64,000 nt of DNA from Mesorhizobium sp. (GTDB lineage Bacteria > Pseudomonadota > Alphaproteobacteria > Rhizobiales > Rhizobiaceae), in assembly GCA_004020545.1 (NCBI GenBank), contig SAQE01000002.1:248001-312000 (forward strand), in the 5' to 3' direction. A program made the position numbers and the translations under genes. Each line of letters starts with the position of its first letter. Within the stretch, counting starts at the first letter, position 1. Positions 34,503 to 45,834 of the stretch are shown here, in pieces. Below the pieces are notes generated by a model that saw nothing but the letters and a program-made list of their open reading frames with translations, did no database searches and was not told the origin of the DNA.

Positions 34503-34961
34503 GTGGACCGATTTCTATCAAACGCAGTGAACAGGATCGATGCGAAGGGACGGGTATCCGTTCCGGCGCATTTCCGCTCTGTCGTGCAGAAACGCGGCTA
34601 TTCGGAACTTTATGCGCTGCGCTGCCTCGACCTTCCGGCGATGGACGTCGGCGGGCTCGACCTGCTCGACCGCTACGAGCAGCGGATCGCGCTCGAGGAT
34701 CCCTTCCTGCAGACGGCGGACGACATGTCGTTCTTCTGCCATGGCGATGGCACATTCCTGAAGCTCGACCAGGATGGCCGCATCACGATGACCGATTTCA
34801 TTCGCGAGCATACGGGTATTTCGACGGAAGCGGCCTTTGTCGGCCGCGGCAATTTCTTCCAGATCTGGGAGCCGGGCCGGCTTGCCGCCTACGGGGCGCA
34901 GGCGCGGGCCAGGCTTTTGCAGCTTCGGCAGGGGACGAAGCCTGGGGAGCGACCGGAATGA
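34503..34961 (+). CDS. mraZ: MraZ, transcriptional regulator of the dcw cluster
   Basis: A 152-residue protein. The tandem SpoVT/AbrB-like folds begin [20 protein letters not shown] and, in the second half, [20 protein letters not shown]. The DxKGR and DxxGR motifs are the DNA-contacting loops. It starts with GTG at 34503; no strong Shine-Dalgarno is seen. It forms a ring that binds TGGGN repeats upstream, autoregulating the division cluster. The C-terminal ~20 residues are longer than in E. coli. It overlaps rsmH by ATGA. Confidence 0.93.
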   Translation: MDRFLSNAVNRIDAKGRVSVPAHFRSVVQKRGYSELYALRCLDLPAMDVGGLDLLDRYEQRIALEDPFLQTADDMSFFCHGDGTFLKLDQDGRITMTDFIREHTGISTEAAFVGRGNFFQIWEPGRLAAYGAQARARLLQLRQGTKPGERPE

Positions 34962-35974
34962 TGGCTGGCCACGGCGATGATCCTCACGCCGTTGGCGGAC
35001 TGGTCCGTCACATTCCGGTCCTCCTTGCCGAAGTGCTGGAGGCACTGGCGCCAAAGGCTGGCGAAACGATCGTCGACGGGACGTTCGGTGCCGGTGGCTA
35101 CACCAGCGCCATTCTTGAGCGCGGCGCCTCGGTCGTGGCAATCGACCGCGATCCGGATGCGATCGCCGCGGGCAGGGCTCTGGAGCAGCAGGCCGGCGGC
35201 AGGCTGAGGCTCGTCCAGGCGCCGTTCTCGACGTTGGACGAACATGTCGAGAGCGCCGACGGTGTCGTGCTCGACATCGGCGTTTCTTCCATGCAACTCG
35301 ATCAGGCCGAACGCGGCTTTTCCTTCCGCGCCGACGGGCCGCTCGACATGCGCATGGCGCAGGCCGGCCTGAGCGCCGCCGACGTCGTCAACACCTTCAA
35401 GGCGGGCGACCTTGCCCGTATCTTCGGCTTCCTCGGCGAGGAACGTCATGCCGGCCGCATCGCCCGCATGATCGAGGCCCGGCGCGAGAAACGGCCCTTC
35501 GAGCGCACGCTCGATCTGGCCGACGCCATCGCCACCCATATCGGCCGCGCGCCGAAGGACAAGATCCATCCGGCCACCCGCGTCTTCCAGGCGCTGCGCA
35601 TCTTCGTCAATGACGAGCTTGGCGAACTGGCTCGAGCGCTGTTCGCCGCCGAGCGTGTGCTCAAGCCCGGCGGCAGGCTCGCCGTGGTCACCTTCCACTC
35701 GCTGGAGGACCGGATCGTCAAGCGCTTCATCGCCGATCGCGCCGAGGCGGCTAGCGGATCGCGCCATATGCCAGACGCGCCGGCGCGACTGGCGACCTTC
35801 CGCAAGTCCGGCGGCGGGGTTACGCCGGGCGAGGCCGAGATCGCCGCCAATCCGCGGGCGCGCTCGGCCAGGCTGCGCGCGGCAATCCGCACCGACGTGC
35901 CGGCGCGCGCCGGCGACTTTTCGATTTTCGGCCTTCCAAAGCTTCCCGCCGTCGAGCGGTCGGGGGAGAGGTGA
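34958..35974 (+). CDS. rsmH: 16S rRNA (cytosine-1402-N4)-methyltransferase RsmH
   Basis: A 338-residue enzyme starting [27 protein letters not shown] leads to the SAM motif [35 protein letters not shown] and [11 protein letters not shown] follow, and [15 protein letters not shown] is in the all-alpha insert; [15 protein letters not shown] is near the end. It methylates N4 of C1402 in the decoding centre. ATG 34958 or 34961 are equivalent. The much longer frame from 34307 overlaps mraZ and is not real. Confidence 0.96.
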   Translation: MMAGHGDDPHAVGGLVRHIPVLLAEVLEALAPKAGETIVDGTFGAGGYTSAILERGASVVAIDRDPDAIAAGRALEQQAGGRLRLVQAPFSTLDEHVESADGVVLDIGVSSMQLDQAERGFSFRADGPLDMRMAQAGLSAADVVNTFKAGDLARIFGFLGEERHAGRIARMIEARREKRPFERTLDLADAIATHIGRAPKDKIHPATRVFQALRIFVNDELGELARALFAAERVLKPGGRLAVVTFHSLEDRIVKRFIADRAEAASGSRHMPDAPARLATFRKSGGGVTPGEAEIAANPRARSARLRAAIRTDVPARAGDFSIFGLPKLPAVERSGER

Positions 35975-35978
35975 GCAC

Positions 35979-36374
35979 GTGTTTCGTACCAGCGACATAG
36001 TCCTGATCGCCGTCATGGTCTCGGCGGCGGCGTTGACCTACAAGACCAAGCGCGAAGCCGAGGAACAGCTTGCGGCGGTGCAGAAACTGCAGACGCAGAT
36101 TCGCTACGAGGAAGACACGATCGATCTCCTGAAGGCCGACTGGAGCTTGCTCACGCAGCCGGCGCGACTGCAGAAGCTTGCCGAAATCTACAAGTTGCAG
36201 CTCGGGCTCGAGCCGCTCAACGCCCGCCAGATCGGCGGGCTCGACGACGTGCCCATGAAGCCGGTCAACATCGAGGACCTGTCGTCGCAGCGGCTGGGCG
36301 GCATGGCCGACAATTCCGGCAAAGAGCCCTCGGGCGGCAAGGATCCGGTGGTCACGGGGAGCACCGTGCAATGA
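35979..36374 (+). CDS. ftsL: Cell division protein FtsL
   Basis: A 131-residue bitopic protein from the GTG at 35979 (MFRTSDIVLI). One membrane helix lies at about 4-21. The leucine-zipper-like coiled coil EEQLAAVQKLQTQIRYEEDT then ADWSLLTQPARLQKLAEIYK is the FtsL core that pairs with FtsB (DivIC). The C-terminal tail of ~35 residues is Gly/Ser-rich. It starts four bases after rsmH and overlaps ftsI by ATGA. Sequence identity between FtsL proteins is low, so position in the cluster carries much of the weight. Confidence 0.9.
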   Translation: MFRTSDIVLIAVMVSAAALTYKTKREAEEQLAAVQKLQTQIRYEEDTIDLLKADWSLLTQPARLQKLAEIYKLQLGLEPLNARQIGGLDDVPMKPVNIEDLSSQRLGGMADNSGKEPSGGKDPVVTGSTVQ

Positions 36375-38095
36375 TCGGCAGGCTTCCAAGGATCGGTAAC
36401 CTGCTGAAGCGTCGAAAGAAGGTGGCTGAGGACGGCTCGATTGTCGTCGACGCCGCCCGCAAGGCGACCGGCGGCAAAGCCAAGACCCGCATCGTCATGA
36501 CGATGGCGGTGTTCTTCACCATCTATACGACCATTGCCGGCCGCCTGGTCTATCTCGGCCTGCAGAACCCGGACATGTCGGGCGGCCCACAAAGCCGGGT
36601 CACGGCTTCGCGGCCGGATATCGTCGACCGCAACGGCGAGGTGCTGGCGACCGACATCAAGACGGCGTCGCTGTTTGCCGAGCCGCGCCGCATCGTCGAC
36701 GCCGACGAGGCGATCGAGAGACTGTCGACCGTGCTTCCCGAAATCGACTATGAACAGACCTATCACAAGCTCAAGAGCGGCGCCGGCTTTGTCTGGCTGC
36801 AGCGGCAGCTGACGCCGAAGCAGCAGGCCGACATCATGGCGCTCGGCATTCCGGGGCTCGGCTTCCGCACCGAAAAGCGCCGCTTCTATCCAAGCGGCGA
36901 GACGTCCTCCTACATTGTCGGCCTCACCAACATCGACAATCAAGGCATCTCCGGCATGGAGAAGTATATCGATGACCAGGGGCTTACCGACCTGCAGGCG
37001 TCGGGCCTGGCGATCGCCCGGGACCTGAAGCCGGTTAAGCTGTCGATCGACCTGCGCGTCCAGCATGTTGTGCGCGACGAGGTCGCCACCGGCATGGAGC
37101 GGTTCCATGCGATCGCGGCGGGCGCCGTGGTGCTCAACATCAAGACCGGCGAAGTGCTGGCCATGGCATCGGTGCCGGATTTCGACCCCAACAATCCCTA
37201 CAATGCCCAGGACAAGGACCGGCTGAACCGCATGTCGGCAGGCCTCTACGAGATGGGCTCGACCTTCAAGAGCTTCACCACCGGCATGGCGCTCGATTCC
37301 GGCAAGGTGACGCTGGAGAGCCGCTTCGATGCGTCGCGTCCGATCAGGATTGGCCGCCAGACCATCCATGATTTCCACAGCAAGGGCCGGGTGCTTTCGG
37401 TGCCCGAAGTGTTCATCTATTCGTCCAACATCGGCTCGGCCAAAGAAGCCGAGGCCGTTGGCATCGAAGGGCATCGCGAGTTCCTGCATCGGCTTGGCGT
37501 GCTCGAAAAGATGCAGACGGAATTGCCGGAAGTGGCGCGCCCGACCGAGCCCAGGGTCTGGAAGCAGGTGAATTCGATCACCATCGCCTTCGGTCATGGC
37601 GTGTCGACGACGCCGCTGCAGACCGCCGTCGGCTGCGCCGCGCTGATGAGCGGCTATCTGATCGAGCCCACCTTCCTGCCGCGCACGGCGGAGCAGGCCA
37701 TGGAGGTAGCCAAAAGGGTGGTCAAGGAAAAGACTGTGGAAGGGATGCGCTATCTCTACGCACTCAACGCCGAGAAGGGCTCCGGCAAGAACGCCAGGGT
37801 TCCAGGCTATCGCGTCGGCGGCAAGACCGGCACGGCGGAGAAGGTCGTCAATGGCCGCTACTCGAAGGAGAAGAATTTCAACGCCTTCGTCGCCGCCTTC
37901 CCGATGGACGATCCACAATATATCGTGCTGACGATCGCCGACGAGCCGAAGCCGGAAAAGCCCGGGATGGGCAACACGGCTGCCTCGAATGCGGGCATCA
38001 TGGCAGCCAACATCATCAGGCGCGCGGCTTCCATGCTTGGCGTGAAGCCAGATTTCAGCCATGAAAATGGTGCAACGCTGGTTTCCTATCAGTGA
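36371..38095 (+). CDS. ftsI: Penicillin-binding protein 3, septal transpeptidase FtsI
   Basis: A 574-residue class B PBP. A cytoplasmic tail of ~40 residues leads to a single membrane helix (about 41-62). The dimerisation domain starts at RPDIVDRNGEVLATDI. Transpeptidase motifs are STFK (Ser297), SSN in FIYSSNIG and KTGT (Lys485). It cross-links septal peptidoglycan as partner of FtsW. Length and motif spacing are normal. It overlaps ftsL and precedes murE by 54 bp. Confidence 0.96.
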   Translation: MIGRLPRIGNLLKRRKKVAEDGSIVVDAARKATGGKAKTRIVMTMAVFFTIYTTIAGRLVYLGLQNPDMSGGPQSRVTASRPDIVDRNGEVLATDIKTASLFAEPRRIVDADEAIERLSTVLPEIDYEQTYHKLKSGAGFVWLQRQLTPKQQADIMALGIPGLGFRTEKRRFYPSGETSSYIVGLTNIDNQGISGMEKYIDDQGLTDLQASGLAIARDLKPVKLSIDLRVQHVVRDEVATGMERFHAIAAGAVVLNIKTGEVLAMASVPDFDPNNPYNAQDKDRLNRMSAGLYEMGSTFKSFTTGMALDSGKVTLESRFDASRPIRIGRQTIHDFHSKGRVLSVPEVFIYSSNIGSAKEAEAVGIEGHREFLHRLGVLEKMQTELPEVARPTEPRVWKQVNSITIAFGHGVSTTPLQTAVGCAALMSGYLIEPTFLPRTAEQAMEVAKRVVKEKTVEGMRYLYALNAEKGSGKNARVPGYRVGGKTGTAEKVVNGRYSKEKNFNAFVAAFPMDDPQYIVLTIADEPKPEKPGMGNTAASNAGIMAANIIRRAASMLGVKPDFSHENGATLVSYQ

Positions 38096-38149
38096 TTCTT
38101 GGGGCGCGCCGGCAACTGCGCGCTATTTTGTTGCAGTGAACGGAACTCG

Positions 38150-39604
38150 ATGCATCTGAAAGATCTAGCCGGTATCCTGCCTGTCGAGGGAACAGCTTCC
38201 CCCGATCTGGAGGTGACCGGAATTTCCTCCGATTCCCGCCAGGTGAGACCGGGCGTCGTCTTCTTCGCGCTCGCCGGCAGCAAGGCGGATGGCTCGGCCT
38301 ATGCCGCGGACGCCGCCAGCCGAGGCGCAGCCGCAATCGTGGCGGGCAAGGGAAATGCAATCTCCGGCCTGTCGATCCCGGTTCTTGGCGTGGACGATCC
38401 GCGGTTGGCGCTGGCGCTGAGCGCGGCGCGCTTCTTCGGCAAGCAGCCTGAAACGATGGTCGCCGTCACCGGAACCAGCGGCAAGACGTCTGTCGCCGCC
38501 TTCACCCGACAGATCTGGGAGCAGGCAGGATTTGCCGCCGCTTCGATCGGCACGACGGGCGTGGTGGCGCCCGGCCGCAACGAATACGGCTCGCTGACCA
38601 CGCCGGACCCGGTGGCGCTGCACAGGCTGCTGAAAGAGTTGGCCGATGCCGGCGTCACCCACGCCTCGATGGAGGCCTCGAGCCACGGGCTCGACCAGCG
38701 CCGTCTCGATGGCGTCAGGCTCGCTGCCGGCGGCTTCACCAATCTCGGCCGCGACCATATGGACTACCATCCGACGGTCGAGGACTATCATCGCGCCAAG
38801 CTGCGCCTGTTCGACGCGCTCCTGCCGAAAGGCGCGCCGGCCATCATCTTTGCCGACGACCCGTGGTCGGAGCCCACAATCAAAGCCGCGCGGGCGGCGG
38901 GGCTGAAGGTGCTCACCGTCGGCCGCCATGGCGATTTTCTCACACTGAAGCGCGTCGAGCATGAACGGCGCCGTCAGCGCGCCGAGGTTGAAGTCGACGG
39001 CGTCCTTCACGAGATCGACCTGCCGCTCGCCGGCGATTTCCAGATCGCCAATGCGCTGGTTTCAGCCGGCCTTGCCATTTCGACTGGAACATCCGTCGGT
39101 AAGGCCTTGGCCGCATTGGAAAAGCTGAAAGGGGCGCCGGGCCGGCTCGACCTCGTCGGCACGACGTCGGCCGGCGCTCCGGTCTATGTCGACTATGCCC
39201 ACAAGCCGGATGCGCTTGAAAACGTGCTGACTTCGGTTCGCCCCTTCACCACGGGCCGCGTGGTCGTGGTTTTCGGCTGCGGCGGCGATCGCGACCGCGG
39301 CAAGCGGCCGATCATGGGCGAGATCGCGACCCGGCTCGCCGATGTCGTCATCGTCACCGACGACAATCCGCGCACGGAAATCCCCGAAACCATCCGGGCG
39401 GCCATCCTTGCCGCGGCGCCCGGCGCCATCGAAATCGGCGACCGCCGCAAGGCGATCCATGAGGCGGTGGCGATGCTTCACGCCGGCGATACGCTGATCG
39501 TCGCCGGCAAAGGACATGAGGAAGGCCAGACGATCGGCACCGAAACCTTCCACTTCTCCGACCATGAGGAAGTGCGCGAGGCGCTCCAGGAGCGCGCGGC
39601 ATGA
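38150..39604 (+). CDS. murE: UDP-N-acetylmuramoylalanyl-D-glutamate:meso-diaminopimelate ligase MurE
   Basis: A 484-residue Mur ligase. The N-terminal [17 protein letters not shown] binds UDP, the P-loop is [13 protein letters not shown], and the C-terminal [14 protein letters not shown] carries the DNPR motif that selects meso-diaminopimelate over lysine. [15 protein letters not shown] is also conserved. The start is ATG 38150; the frame from 38099 would add residues without family support. It overlaps murF by ATGA. Confidence 0.95.
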   Translation: MHLKDLAGILPVEGTASPDLEVTGISSDSRQVRPGVVFFALAGSKADGSAYAADAASRGAAAIVAGKGNAISGLSIPVLGVDDPRLALALSAARFFGKQPETMVAVTGTSGKTSVAAFTRQIWEQAGFAAASIGTTGVVAPGRNEYGSLTTPDPVALHRLLKELADAGVTHASMEASSHGLDQRRLDGVRLAAGGFTNLGRDHMDYHPTVEDYHRAKLRLFDALLPKGAPAIIFADDPWSEPTIKAARAAGLKVLTVGRHGDFLTLKRVEHERRRQRAEVEVDGVLHEIDLPLAGDFQIANALVSAGLAISTGTSVGKALAALEKLKGAPGRLDLVGTTSAGAPVYVDYAHKPDALENVLTSVRPFTTGRVVVVFGCGGDRDRGKRPIMGEIATRLADVVIVTDDNPRTEIPETIRAAILAAAPGAIEIGDRRKAIHEAVAMLHAGDTLIVAGKGHEEGQTIGTETFHFSDHEEVREALQERAA

Positions 39605-41034
39605 ACCTGCTCTGGACGTCGGAGGCTCTCGTCGAGGCCATGGGCGGCAGGCCGATCGGCACGCTGCCGGAAGGCATCACCGGCATCTCCATAGACAGCC
39701 GCAGCCTCGAGCCCGGCGATGCTTTCTTCGCCATCAAGGGCGAGACGATGGACGGCCACGATTTCGCGACCGCGGCGGTGAAGGCGGGTGCTGCTGTGCT
39801 GGTCGTCGCCGAGGGCAAGCTGCCGTCGCTCGGCCGCCTGACGGCGCCGATGATCGTGGTGCAGGATGTGCTCGCGGCATTGGAAAAGCTCGGCGTTGCC
39901 GCGCGCGCGCGCTCAAGGGCGAAGATCATCGCGGTGACCGGCTCGGCCGGCAAGACGACCACCAAGGAGGCGCTGCGGCATGTGCTGTCGGCAGTCGGCA
40001 AGGTGCATGCCTCGGCGCAGTCGTTCAACAACCACTGGGGCGTGCCGCTGACCTTGGCGCGCATGCCGGAAGCTTGCGACTACGCGGTCTTCGAGATCGG
40101 CATGAACCATCCCGGCGAGATCAGGCCGCTGGTCAAGATGGTGAGGCCGCATGTCGCGATCGTGACGCTGATTGCCGCCGCCCATCTCGGCTTCTTCAAG
40201 AATCTCGACGAGATCGCCATGGCCAAGGCCGAGATTTTCGAGGGGGTGGAGCCCGGCGGCGCCGCGCTGCTCAACCGCGACGACCCGCGCTGGAAGCTGC
40301 TCGGGAAAATGGCGAAAGAGGCCGGTGTCGAGCATGTCTTCGGCTTCGGCGAAAACGCCCGCTCGGCCTTCCGCCTTGCGGGCTGCGAGCTTTATGCCGA
40401 CCATTCCGACATCGTCGTCAAGATCGGCAAAAAGGACGTGACGGCCCGCGTCGGGGCGCCTGGCCGGCACATCGTGCAGAATGTGCTTGCGGTGCTCGGT
40501 GCCGCGCAACTCGTTGGCGCCGATCTCGACAAGGTGGCGGCGGCGCTCGCCGACCTCTCAGCCGAGCGCGGGCGGGGCAGGCGCCACATATTGCACCATC
40601 CAAACGGTCCGATCACGCTGATCGACGAGAGCTACAATGCCAATCCGGCATCGATGGCGGCAGCCATGGCGCTGCTCAACGCCACGCCTGTCTCGGGCGG
40701 GGGCAGGCGCATCGCCGTGCTCGGCGACATGCTGGAGCTCGGCGGCCACTCCGCGAAACTCCATGCGGCGCTTGCCGAACTCATCGTCGGCACGGAAACG
40801 CGCAACGTCTTCCTCGGCGGTCCGGAGATGCGGGCGCTGGCCGACGTCTTGCCCTCCGATGTCGAAACCGAATACCGGGCAGGAGCGGAAGAGCTGAAGC
40901 CGGTCGTGATGTCGGCAATCAGGCCGGGCGACGTGGTGATGGTCAAGTCGTCGAAAGGCATCGGATTTTCAAAGCTGGTCGAGGCATTGCTCGGCAAATT
41001 TCCGGCGGAAGCCACAACCATTGAACCGACCTGA
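39601..41034 (+). CDS. murF: UDP-MurNAc-tripeptide:D-alanyl-D-alanine ligase MurF
   Basis: A 477-residue Mur ligase. [20 protein letters not shown] is the UDP-binding start. The P-loop is [20 protein letters not shown], followed by [15 protein letters not shown] and [10 protein letters not shown], both typical of Mur[17 protein letters not shown] and VLGDMLELG lie in the C-terminal domains. It adds D-Ala-D-Ala to finish the pentapeptide precursor. It is coupled to murE by overlap and is 26 bp from mraY. Confidence 0.95.
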   Translation: MNLLWTSEALVEAMGGRPIGTLPEGITGISIDSRSLEPGDAFFAIKGETMDGHDFATAAVKAGAAVLVVAEGKLPSLGRLTAPMIVVQDVLAALEKLGVAARARSRAKIIAVTGSAGKTTTKEALRHVLSAVGKVHASAQSFNNHWGVPLTLARMPEACDYAVFEIGMNHPGEIRPLVKMVRPHVAIVTLIAAAHLGFFKNLDEIAMAKAEIFEGVEPGGAALLNRDDPRWKLLGKMAKEAGVEHVFGFGENARSAFRLAGCELYADHSDIVVKIGKKDVTARVGAPGRHIVQNVLAVLGAAQLVGADLDKVAAALADLSAERGRGRRHILHHPNGPITLIDESYNANPASMAAAMALLNATPVSGGGRRIAVLGDMLELGGHSAKLHAALAELIVGTETRNVFLGGPEMRALADVLPSDVETEYRAGAEELKPVVMSAIRPGDVVMVKSSKGIGFSKLVEALLGKFPAEATTIEPT

Positions 41035-41060
41035 GGTCGGGCTCCGGGGGACGGAAGCGC

Positions 41061-42143
41061 ATGCTCACTTTACTCGTTGATTTCGCGGACAAGATCTCGG
41101 CCTTCAATGTCTTCCGCTACATCACTTTTCGTACCGGCGGCGCGCTGATCACCTCGGCGCTGATCGTCTTCATATTCGGGCCGACGATCATCAATTCGCT
41201 GCGGCTGCGGCAAGGCAAAGGTCAGCCGATCCGTGCCGATGGGCCGCAGACACATTTCAAGAAGGCCGGAACGCCGACCATGGGCGGGCTGATGATCCTG
41301 TCCGGCATCATCGGCTCCTCGCTCCTGTGGGCGAACCTTTCCAGCATCTATGTCTGGGTGGTGCTTCTGGTCACCGTCGGCTTCGGCTCGATCGGCTTCT
41401 ACGACGACTATCTCAAGGTCACCAAGCAGTCGCATCTGGGCTTTTCCGGCAAGGCGCGGCTGGCGATCGAATTCGTCGTCGCCGGCATCGCCGCCTGGGT
41501 GATCATGCACAACGGCCAGGCGCCGTTCTCGTCCTCGCTGACCTTCCCCTTCGCCAAGGAGTTCCTCATCAATCTGGGCTGGTTCTTCGTGCCGTTCTCC
41601 TGCTTCGTCATCGTCGGCGCGGGCAATGCGGTGAACCTGACCGACGGTCTCGACGGGCTGGCGATCGTGCCGATCATGATCGCGGCCGCGTCCTTCGGCG
41701 TCATCGCCTATCTCTCCGGCAACGCGGTCTTCGCCGAATACCTGCAGATCCATTTCGTTCCCGGCACAGGCGAACTCGCGGTCGTGCTCGGCGCGGTGAT
41801 TGGCGCCGGCCTCGGCTTCCTGTGGTTCAACGCACCGCCCGCCGCGATCTTCATGGGCGACACCGGATCGCTGGCCATGGGCGGTCTGATCGGCACCATC
41901 GCGGTCGCCACCAAGCACGAGATCGTGCTGGTCATCGTGGGGGGCCTGTTCGTGGTGGAGATCCTCTCTGTCATCATCCAGGTCGGCTACTTCAAAATGA
42001 CCGGCAAGCGCGTCTTCCTGATGGCGCCAATCCATCATCATTTCGAAAAGCTCGGCTGGACCGAAAGCCAGGTGGTGATCCGCTTCTGGATCATCGCCGT
42101 CATCCTGGCGCTGGTCGGCCTCTCCACCCTCAAGCTCAGATAG
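41061..42143 (+). CDS. mraY: Phospho-MurNAc-pentapeptide transferase MraY
   Basis: A 360-residue inner-membrane protein with about ten helices. Family motifs are [22 protein letters not shown] (catalytic DDY), [17 protein letters not shown] and [15 protein letters not shown]. It transfers phospho-MurNAc-pentapeptide from UDP to undecaprenyl phosphate, making lipid I. Length matches E. coli (360). The ATG 41061 is preceded by GGGGGAC. Confidence 0.97.
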   Translation: MLTLLVDFADKISAFNVFRYITFRTGGALITSALIVFIFGPTIINSLRLRQGKGQPIRADGPQTHFKKAGTPTMGGLMILSGIIGSSLLWANLSSIYVWVVLLVTVGFGSIGFYDDYLKVTKQSHLGFSGKARLAIEFVVAGIAAWVIMHNGQAPFSSSLTFPFAKEFLINLGWFFVPFSCFVIVGAGNAVNLTDGLDGLAIVPIMIAAASFGVIAYLSGNAVFAEYLQIHFVPGTGELAVVLGAVIGAGLGFLWFNAPPAAIFMGDTGSLAMGGLIGTIAVATKHEIVLVIVGGLFVVEILSVIIQVGYFKMTGKRVFLMAPIHHHFEKLGWTESQVVIRFWIIAVILALVGLSTLKLR

Positions 42144-42151
42144 GACACCGC

Positions 42152-43552
42152 TTGATCCCCGCCGCATCCTTCGCTGGCAAACGCGTTTCGCTCTTCGGGC
42201 TCGGCGGTTCGGGGATAGCCACCGCGCATGCGCTGATCGCCGGTGGCGCCGAGATCCTCGCCTGGGACGATAATCCGGACAGCGTCGCCAAGGCCGCCGC
42301 CGCCGGGATTGCGACCGGTGACCTGCGCGCTGCCGACTGGTCGCGCTTTGCCGCCTTCGTTCTGTCGCCCGGCGTGCCGCTTACGCACCCGAAGCCTCAT
42401 TGGACGGTGGAGTTGGCGCGCGGCGCCGGTGTCGAGGTGATCGGCGACATCGAGCTGTTCTGCCGCGAGCGGATCCAGCGGTCGCCGACGGCGCCCTTCA
42501 TCGCGATTACCGGCACCAACGGCAAGTCGACGACGACGGCGCTGACGGCGCATATCCTGAAGTCCGCCGGGCGCGACACGCAGATGGGCGGCAATATCGG
42601 CCGCGCCGTCATGACGCTCGATCCGCCCGAGCCCGAGCGGCACTATGTGGTGGAGTGCTCCTCCTACCAGATCGATCTGGCGCCCTCGATCAACCCAACC
42701 GCTGGCATCCTGCTCAACCTGACGCCCGACCATCTCGACCGTCACGGCACGATGGCGCATTACGCCTCGATCAAGGAAAGGCTGGTCGCCGGCAGCGACA
42801 CCGCCATCATCGGCGTCGACGATTCCTGGTGCGCCCAGATCGCCGACCGGCTGGAGCGGGCAGGTCGGCAGGTCATCCGCATCTCCAAACGCCTGCCGCT
42901 GACCGACGGCTATTTCGCCGACGGCACCGATCTGATGGAAGCCGTGCATGGCCGCTACAGCCGCGTCGCCTTTCTCGAAGGCATCGGCTCGCTGCGCGGC
43001 CAGCACAATGCGCAGAATGCGCTTGCCGCCGTCGCCGCCTGCCTCAAGGTCGGGCTGGAGCTCGGCGAGATCCAGGCGGGGCTGGAGAGCTTTCCGGGAC
43101 TGGCGCACCGCATGGAACAGGTCGGCCGCAAGGACCATGTCCTGTTCATCAACGATTCCAAGGCAACCAACGCCGATGCGGCGGCACCGGCGCTGTCGAG
43201 CTTCAACCGCATCTACTGGATCGCCGGCGGTCTGCCCAAGGAAGGCGGCATCGAGCCGCTGCGCGGCTTCTTCCCGCGCATCGCCAAGGCCTATCTGATC
43301 GGCGAAGCGGCGCCCGCCTTTTCCGCCACGCTGGGCGAGGCGGTGCCTTACGAAATATCCGGAACGCTGGCGGCTGCAGTCGAACATGCCGCCCATGACG
43401 CGGCCAGCGATACCGGTGGCGAGGCCGTGGTGCTGCTTTCGCCGGCCTGCGCCAGTTTCGACCAGTTCAAGAATTTCGAGGTTCGCGGCGAAGCCTTCAG
43501 GCAAGCTGCGACTGCTATTGATGGCGTGAAATCCATCGGAGGGCCACGTTGA
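42152..43552 (+). CDS. murD: UDP-N-acetylmuramoylalanine:D-glutamate ligase MurD
   Basis: A 466-residue Mur ligase starting with TTG at 42152, eight bases after mraY; TAGGA precedes it and no ATG is available before the dinucleotide-like motif [16 protein letters not shown]. The P-loop is [18 protein letters not shown], followed by [13 protein letters not shown] and [28 protein letters not shown] is the MurD C-terminal signature. It adds D-glutamate to UDP-MurNAc-L-Ala. The stop overlaps the ftsW start. Confidence 0.94.
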   Translation: MIPAASFAGKRVSLFGLGGSGIATAHALIAGGAEILAWDDNPDSVAKAAAAGIATGDLRAADWSRFAAFVLSPGVPLTHPKPHWTVELARGAGVEVIGDIELFCRERIQRSPTAPFIAITGTNGKSTTTALTAHILKSAGRDTQMGGNIGRAVMTLDPPEPERHYVVECSSYQIDLAPSINPTAGILLNLTPDHLDRHGTMAHYASIKERLVAGSDTAIIGVDDSWCAQIADRLERAGRQVIRISKRLPLTDGYFADGTDLMEAVHGRYSRVAFLEGIGSLRGQHNAQNALAAVAACLKVGLELGEIQAGLESFPGLAHRMEQVGRKDHVLFINDSKATNADAAAPALSSFNRIYWIAGGLPKEGGIEPLRGFFPRIAKAYLIGEAAPAFSATLGEAVPYEISGTLAAAVEHAAHDAASDTGGEAVVLLSPACASFDQFKNFEVRGEAFRQAATAIDGVKSIGGPR

Positions 43553-44703
43553 TGCAAAGCCGTCTCGACAAAAGTCCAGTCGCAACCTGGTGGTGGACAA
43601 TCGATCGCTGGTTCCTGGCGGCGTTCCTGTCACTCATGGGGCTGGGCATCGTCCTATCCTTCGCAGCGAGCCCGGCGGTGGCCGAGCGCATCGGCCTCGA
43701 CAGCTTCCACTTCGCCACAAGGCAGATCATCTTCACCATTCCGGCGCTCGGCGTGATGTTGGCCGTTTCCTTCCTGGAGGCGCGGCAAATAAGGCGCATG
43801 TCGCTGGTGATGCTGGGCATCATGCTGGTGCTGATGGTGGCGGTGCTCTACATCGGGGTCGAGGTCAAGGGCGCGCGGCGCTGGGTCTCGCTCGCGGGCC
43901 TCTCCATCCAGCCGTCCGAGTTCTTGAAGCCGGCCTTCGTCATCATCTGCGCCTGGCTTTTCGCCGAGCATAGGCGCCAGCCGGATATCCCCGGCAATTT
44001 GTTCGCCATGCTGCTGCTCGCCCTGGTGATCTCGCTTCTGGTGGCGCAGCCGGACCTCGGCCAGACCATGCTGGTGTTAGGCACCTGGGGCGTGATGTTC
44101 TTCATGGCCGGCTTGCCGTGGTTCTGGATCATTGCGCTCGGCGCTGCCGGCGTCGGCGGCGTGTTCGCGGCCTACACGGTCTTTCCGCACGTCGCCGCCC
44201 GCATCGACAAGTTCCTCACCGGCGAAGGCGATACCTTCCAGGTCGACATGGGCCGCGAAGCGCTGATCAATGGCGGCTGGTTCGGCGTCGGCCCGGGCGA
44301 GGGGACGGTGAAGCGCGTCATCCCGGACAGCCACGCCGACTTCGTCTTCTCGGTCGCGGGCGAGGAGTTCGGGCTGATCATGTGCTTCTTCATCATGTCG
44401 ATCTTCGCCTTCATCGTGTTGCGCGGGTTGAGCACCGCGCTCAAGGAGCAGGACGATTTCACCCGCTACGCCGTCGGCGGGCTCGTCACCATTTTCGGCC
44501 TGCAGTCGGCCATCAACATGTGCGTGAACCTGCAGCTGATGCCCGCCAAGGGCATGACGCTGCCCTTCATCTCCTATGGCGGCTCCTCGCAGATCGCGAT
44601 CGCCGTCTCGATGGGCATGGTGCTGGCGCTGACGCGCCGACATCCGGAAAAGCGCAAGCAGATGGGCTTTTCCTTCCCGCAACGCACTATCGCGGCGGAA
44701 TGA
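43552..44703 (+). CDS. ftsW: SEDS glycosyltransferase FtsW
   Basis: A 383-residue protein with about ten membrane segments. SEDS landmarks are GARRWVSLAGLSIQPSEFLK, VAQPDLGQTMLVLGTWG (the catalytic Asp region), NGGWFGVGPGEGTVKRVIPD and DFVFSVAGEEFGL. The C-terminal LPFISYGGSSQIAIAVSMGM is diagnostic. It polymerises lipid II at the septum together with FtsI. The start is ATG 43552, overlapping the murD stop (TGATG); TTG 43549 is rejected. Confidence 0.96.
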   Translation: MQSRLDKSPVATWWWTIDRWFLAAFLSLMGLGIVLSFAASPAVAERIGLDSFHFATRQIIFTIPALGVMLAVSFLEARQIRRMSLVMLGIMLVLMVAVLYIGVEVKGARRWVSLAGLSIQPSEFLKPAFVIICAWLFAEHRRQPDIPGNLFAMLLLALVISLLVAQPDLGQTMLVLGTWGVMFFMAGLPWFWIIALGAAGVGGVFAAYTVFPHVAARIDKFLTGEGDTFQVDMGREALINGGWFGVGPGEGTVKRVIPDSHADFVFSVAGEEFGLIMCFFIMSIFAFIVLRGLSTALKEQDDFTRYAVGGLVTIFGLQSAINMCVNLQLMPAKGMTLPFISYGGSSQIAIAVSMGMVLALTRRHPEKRKQMGFSFPQRTIAAE

Positions 44704-44709
44704 GGCGGG

Positions 44710-45834
44710 ATGTCGAAGGGTGTCATCCTGCTGGCGGCTGGCGGAACGGGCGGACACCTGTTCCCGGCCGAGGCGCTTGCGCATGAACTGATCGAGCGCG
44801 GCTGGAAGGTGCATCTCGCCACCGACCATCGCGCGGAGCGCTATTCGAGCCAGTTTCCGGCCGTCGACATCCACTCGATCCCGTCAGCGACGCTAGGCTC
44901 GAAGAATCCGATTGCCATGCTCTCGGCCTTCTGGACGATCTGGCAGGGCGTGCGGCAAGCGGGGCGGGTGATCGCCAGGATCAAGCCGGATGTCGTCGTC
45001 GGCTTCGGTGGCTATCCGACGCTTCCGCCGCTCTACGCGGCGACCCGGCGCAGAGTGCCGACGCTGATCCATGAACAGAACGCCGTCATGGGCCGGGCGA
45101 ACAAGGCCCTGTCGAGCCGCGTCGATGCCATTGCCGGCGGCTTCCTGCCCGAAGGCGCAAGTGCTGCCGGCGCCAAGACGGTGACCACCGGTAACCCGGT
45201 CAGGCCACAGATACTCGGGGCGGCAAAGACGCCATACGCTGCGTCCAGCGATGGCGAGCCGTTCCGCTTCCTGGTGTTCGGCGGCAGCCAGGGCGCGCAG
45301 TTCTTTTCCGATGCCGTGCCGGCAGCGATCGCGCTTCTGCCTGAGGCGCAGCGCAAGCGGCTGGCGATCACCCAGCAGGCGCGCGCGGAAGACGTGGCGC
45401 GGGTGAAGGCCGCCTATGCCAATCTTGGCGTCGACGCGCAGGTTTCGCCCTTCTTCACCGACATGGCTGCGCGCATGGCCGCGGCGCATCTGGTGATGTC
45501 GCGCTCCGGCGCCTCGACAGTTTCGGAGATCGCGGTCGTCGGCCGTCCAGCGCTGCTGGTGCCTTATCCGCACGCGCTTGACCACGATCAGGCGGCGAAT
45601 GCCGCGGCGCTCGCCGCCGCCGGCGGGGCCGAGCTTCATCCGCAATCGACGCTCTCGGCCGAGCGGATCGCGGCGCTGGTCGGCGGGCTGATGCAGGACC
45701 CTGGCCGGCTGACGGCGATGGCCGCGGCCGCCCGCTCGGCAGGAAAACCGGATGCGGCGCGGTTGCTCGCCGATCTGACAGAGGCTATTGCGTCCGGCAA
45801 AACGGTTTCGGACTACAGGAGGACGCGCGCATGA
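44710..45834 (+). CDS. murG: UDP-GlcNAc:lipid I GlcNAc transferase MurG
   Basis: A 374-residue GT28 enzyme. [20 protein letters not shown] is the N-terminal glycine-rich loop, [16 protein letters not shown] is the acceptor side, [16 protein letters not shown] and [18 protein letters not shown] follow. [20 protein letters not shown] binds UDP-GlcNAc, and [18 protein letters not shown] closes the site. It makes lipid II at the inner leaflet. GAGGCGGG precedes the ATG, and it overlaps murC by ATGA. Confidence 0.96.
   Translation: MSKGVILLAAGGTGGHLFPAEALAHELIERGWKVHLATDHRAERYSSQFPAVDIHSIPSATLGSKNPIAMLSAFWTIWQGVRQAGRVIARIKPDVVVGFGGYPTLPPLYAATRRRVPTLIHEQNAVMGRANKALSSRVDAIAGGFLPEGASAAGAKTVTTGNPVRPQILGAAKTPYAASSDGEPFRFLVFGGSQGAQFFSDAVPAAIALLPEAQRKRLAITQQARAEDVARVKAAYANLGVDAQVSPFFTDMAARMAAAHLVMSRSGASTVSEIAVVGRPALLVPYPHALDHDQAANAAALAAAGGAELHPQSTLSAERIAALVGGLMQDPGRLTAMAAAARSAGKPDAARLLADLTEAIASGKTVSDYRRTRA

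Noticed and set aside
34307-35974. One 555-codon open frame covering the mraZ leader, mraZ and rsmH
   Set aside because: Its first 217 codons overlap mraZ in another frame and match nothing; RsmH proper begins at 34958 with normal length.
36188-38062. Long antisense frame (624 codons) opposite ftsI, and similar frames opposite ftsA/ftsZ and ligA (50093-52279, 57384-59522)
   Set aside because: High GC at third positions leaves antisense frames open; the products are Arg/His/Asp-rich with no domain, and the opposite strand holds certain genes.
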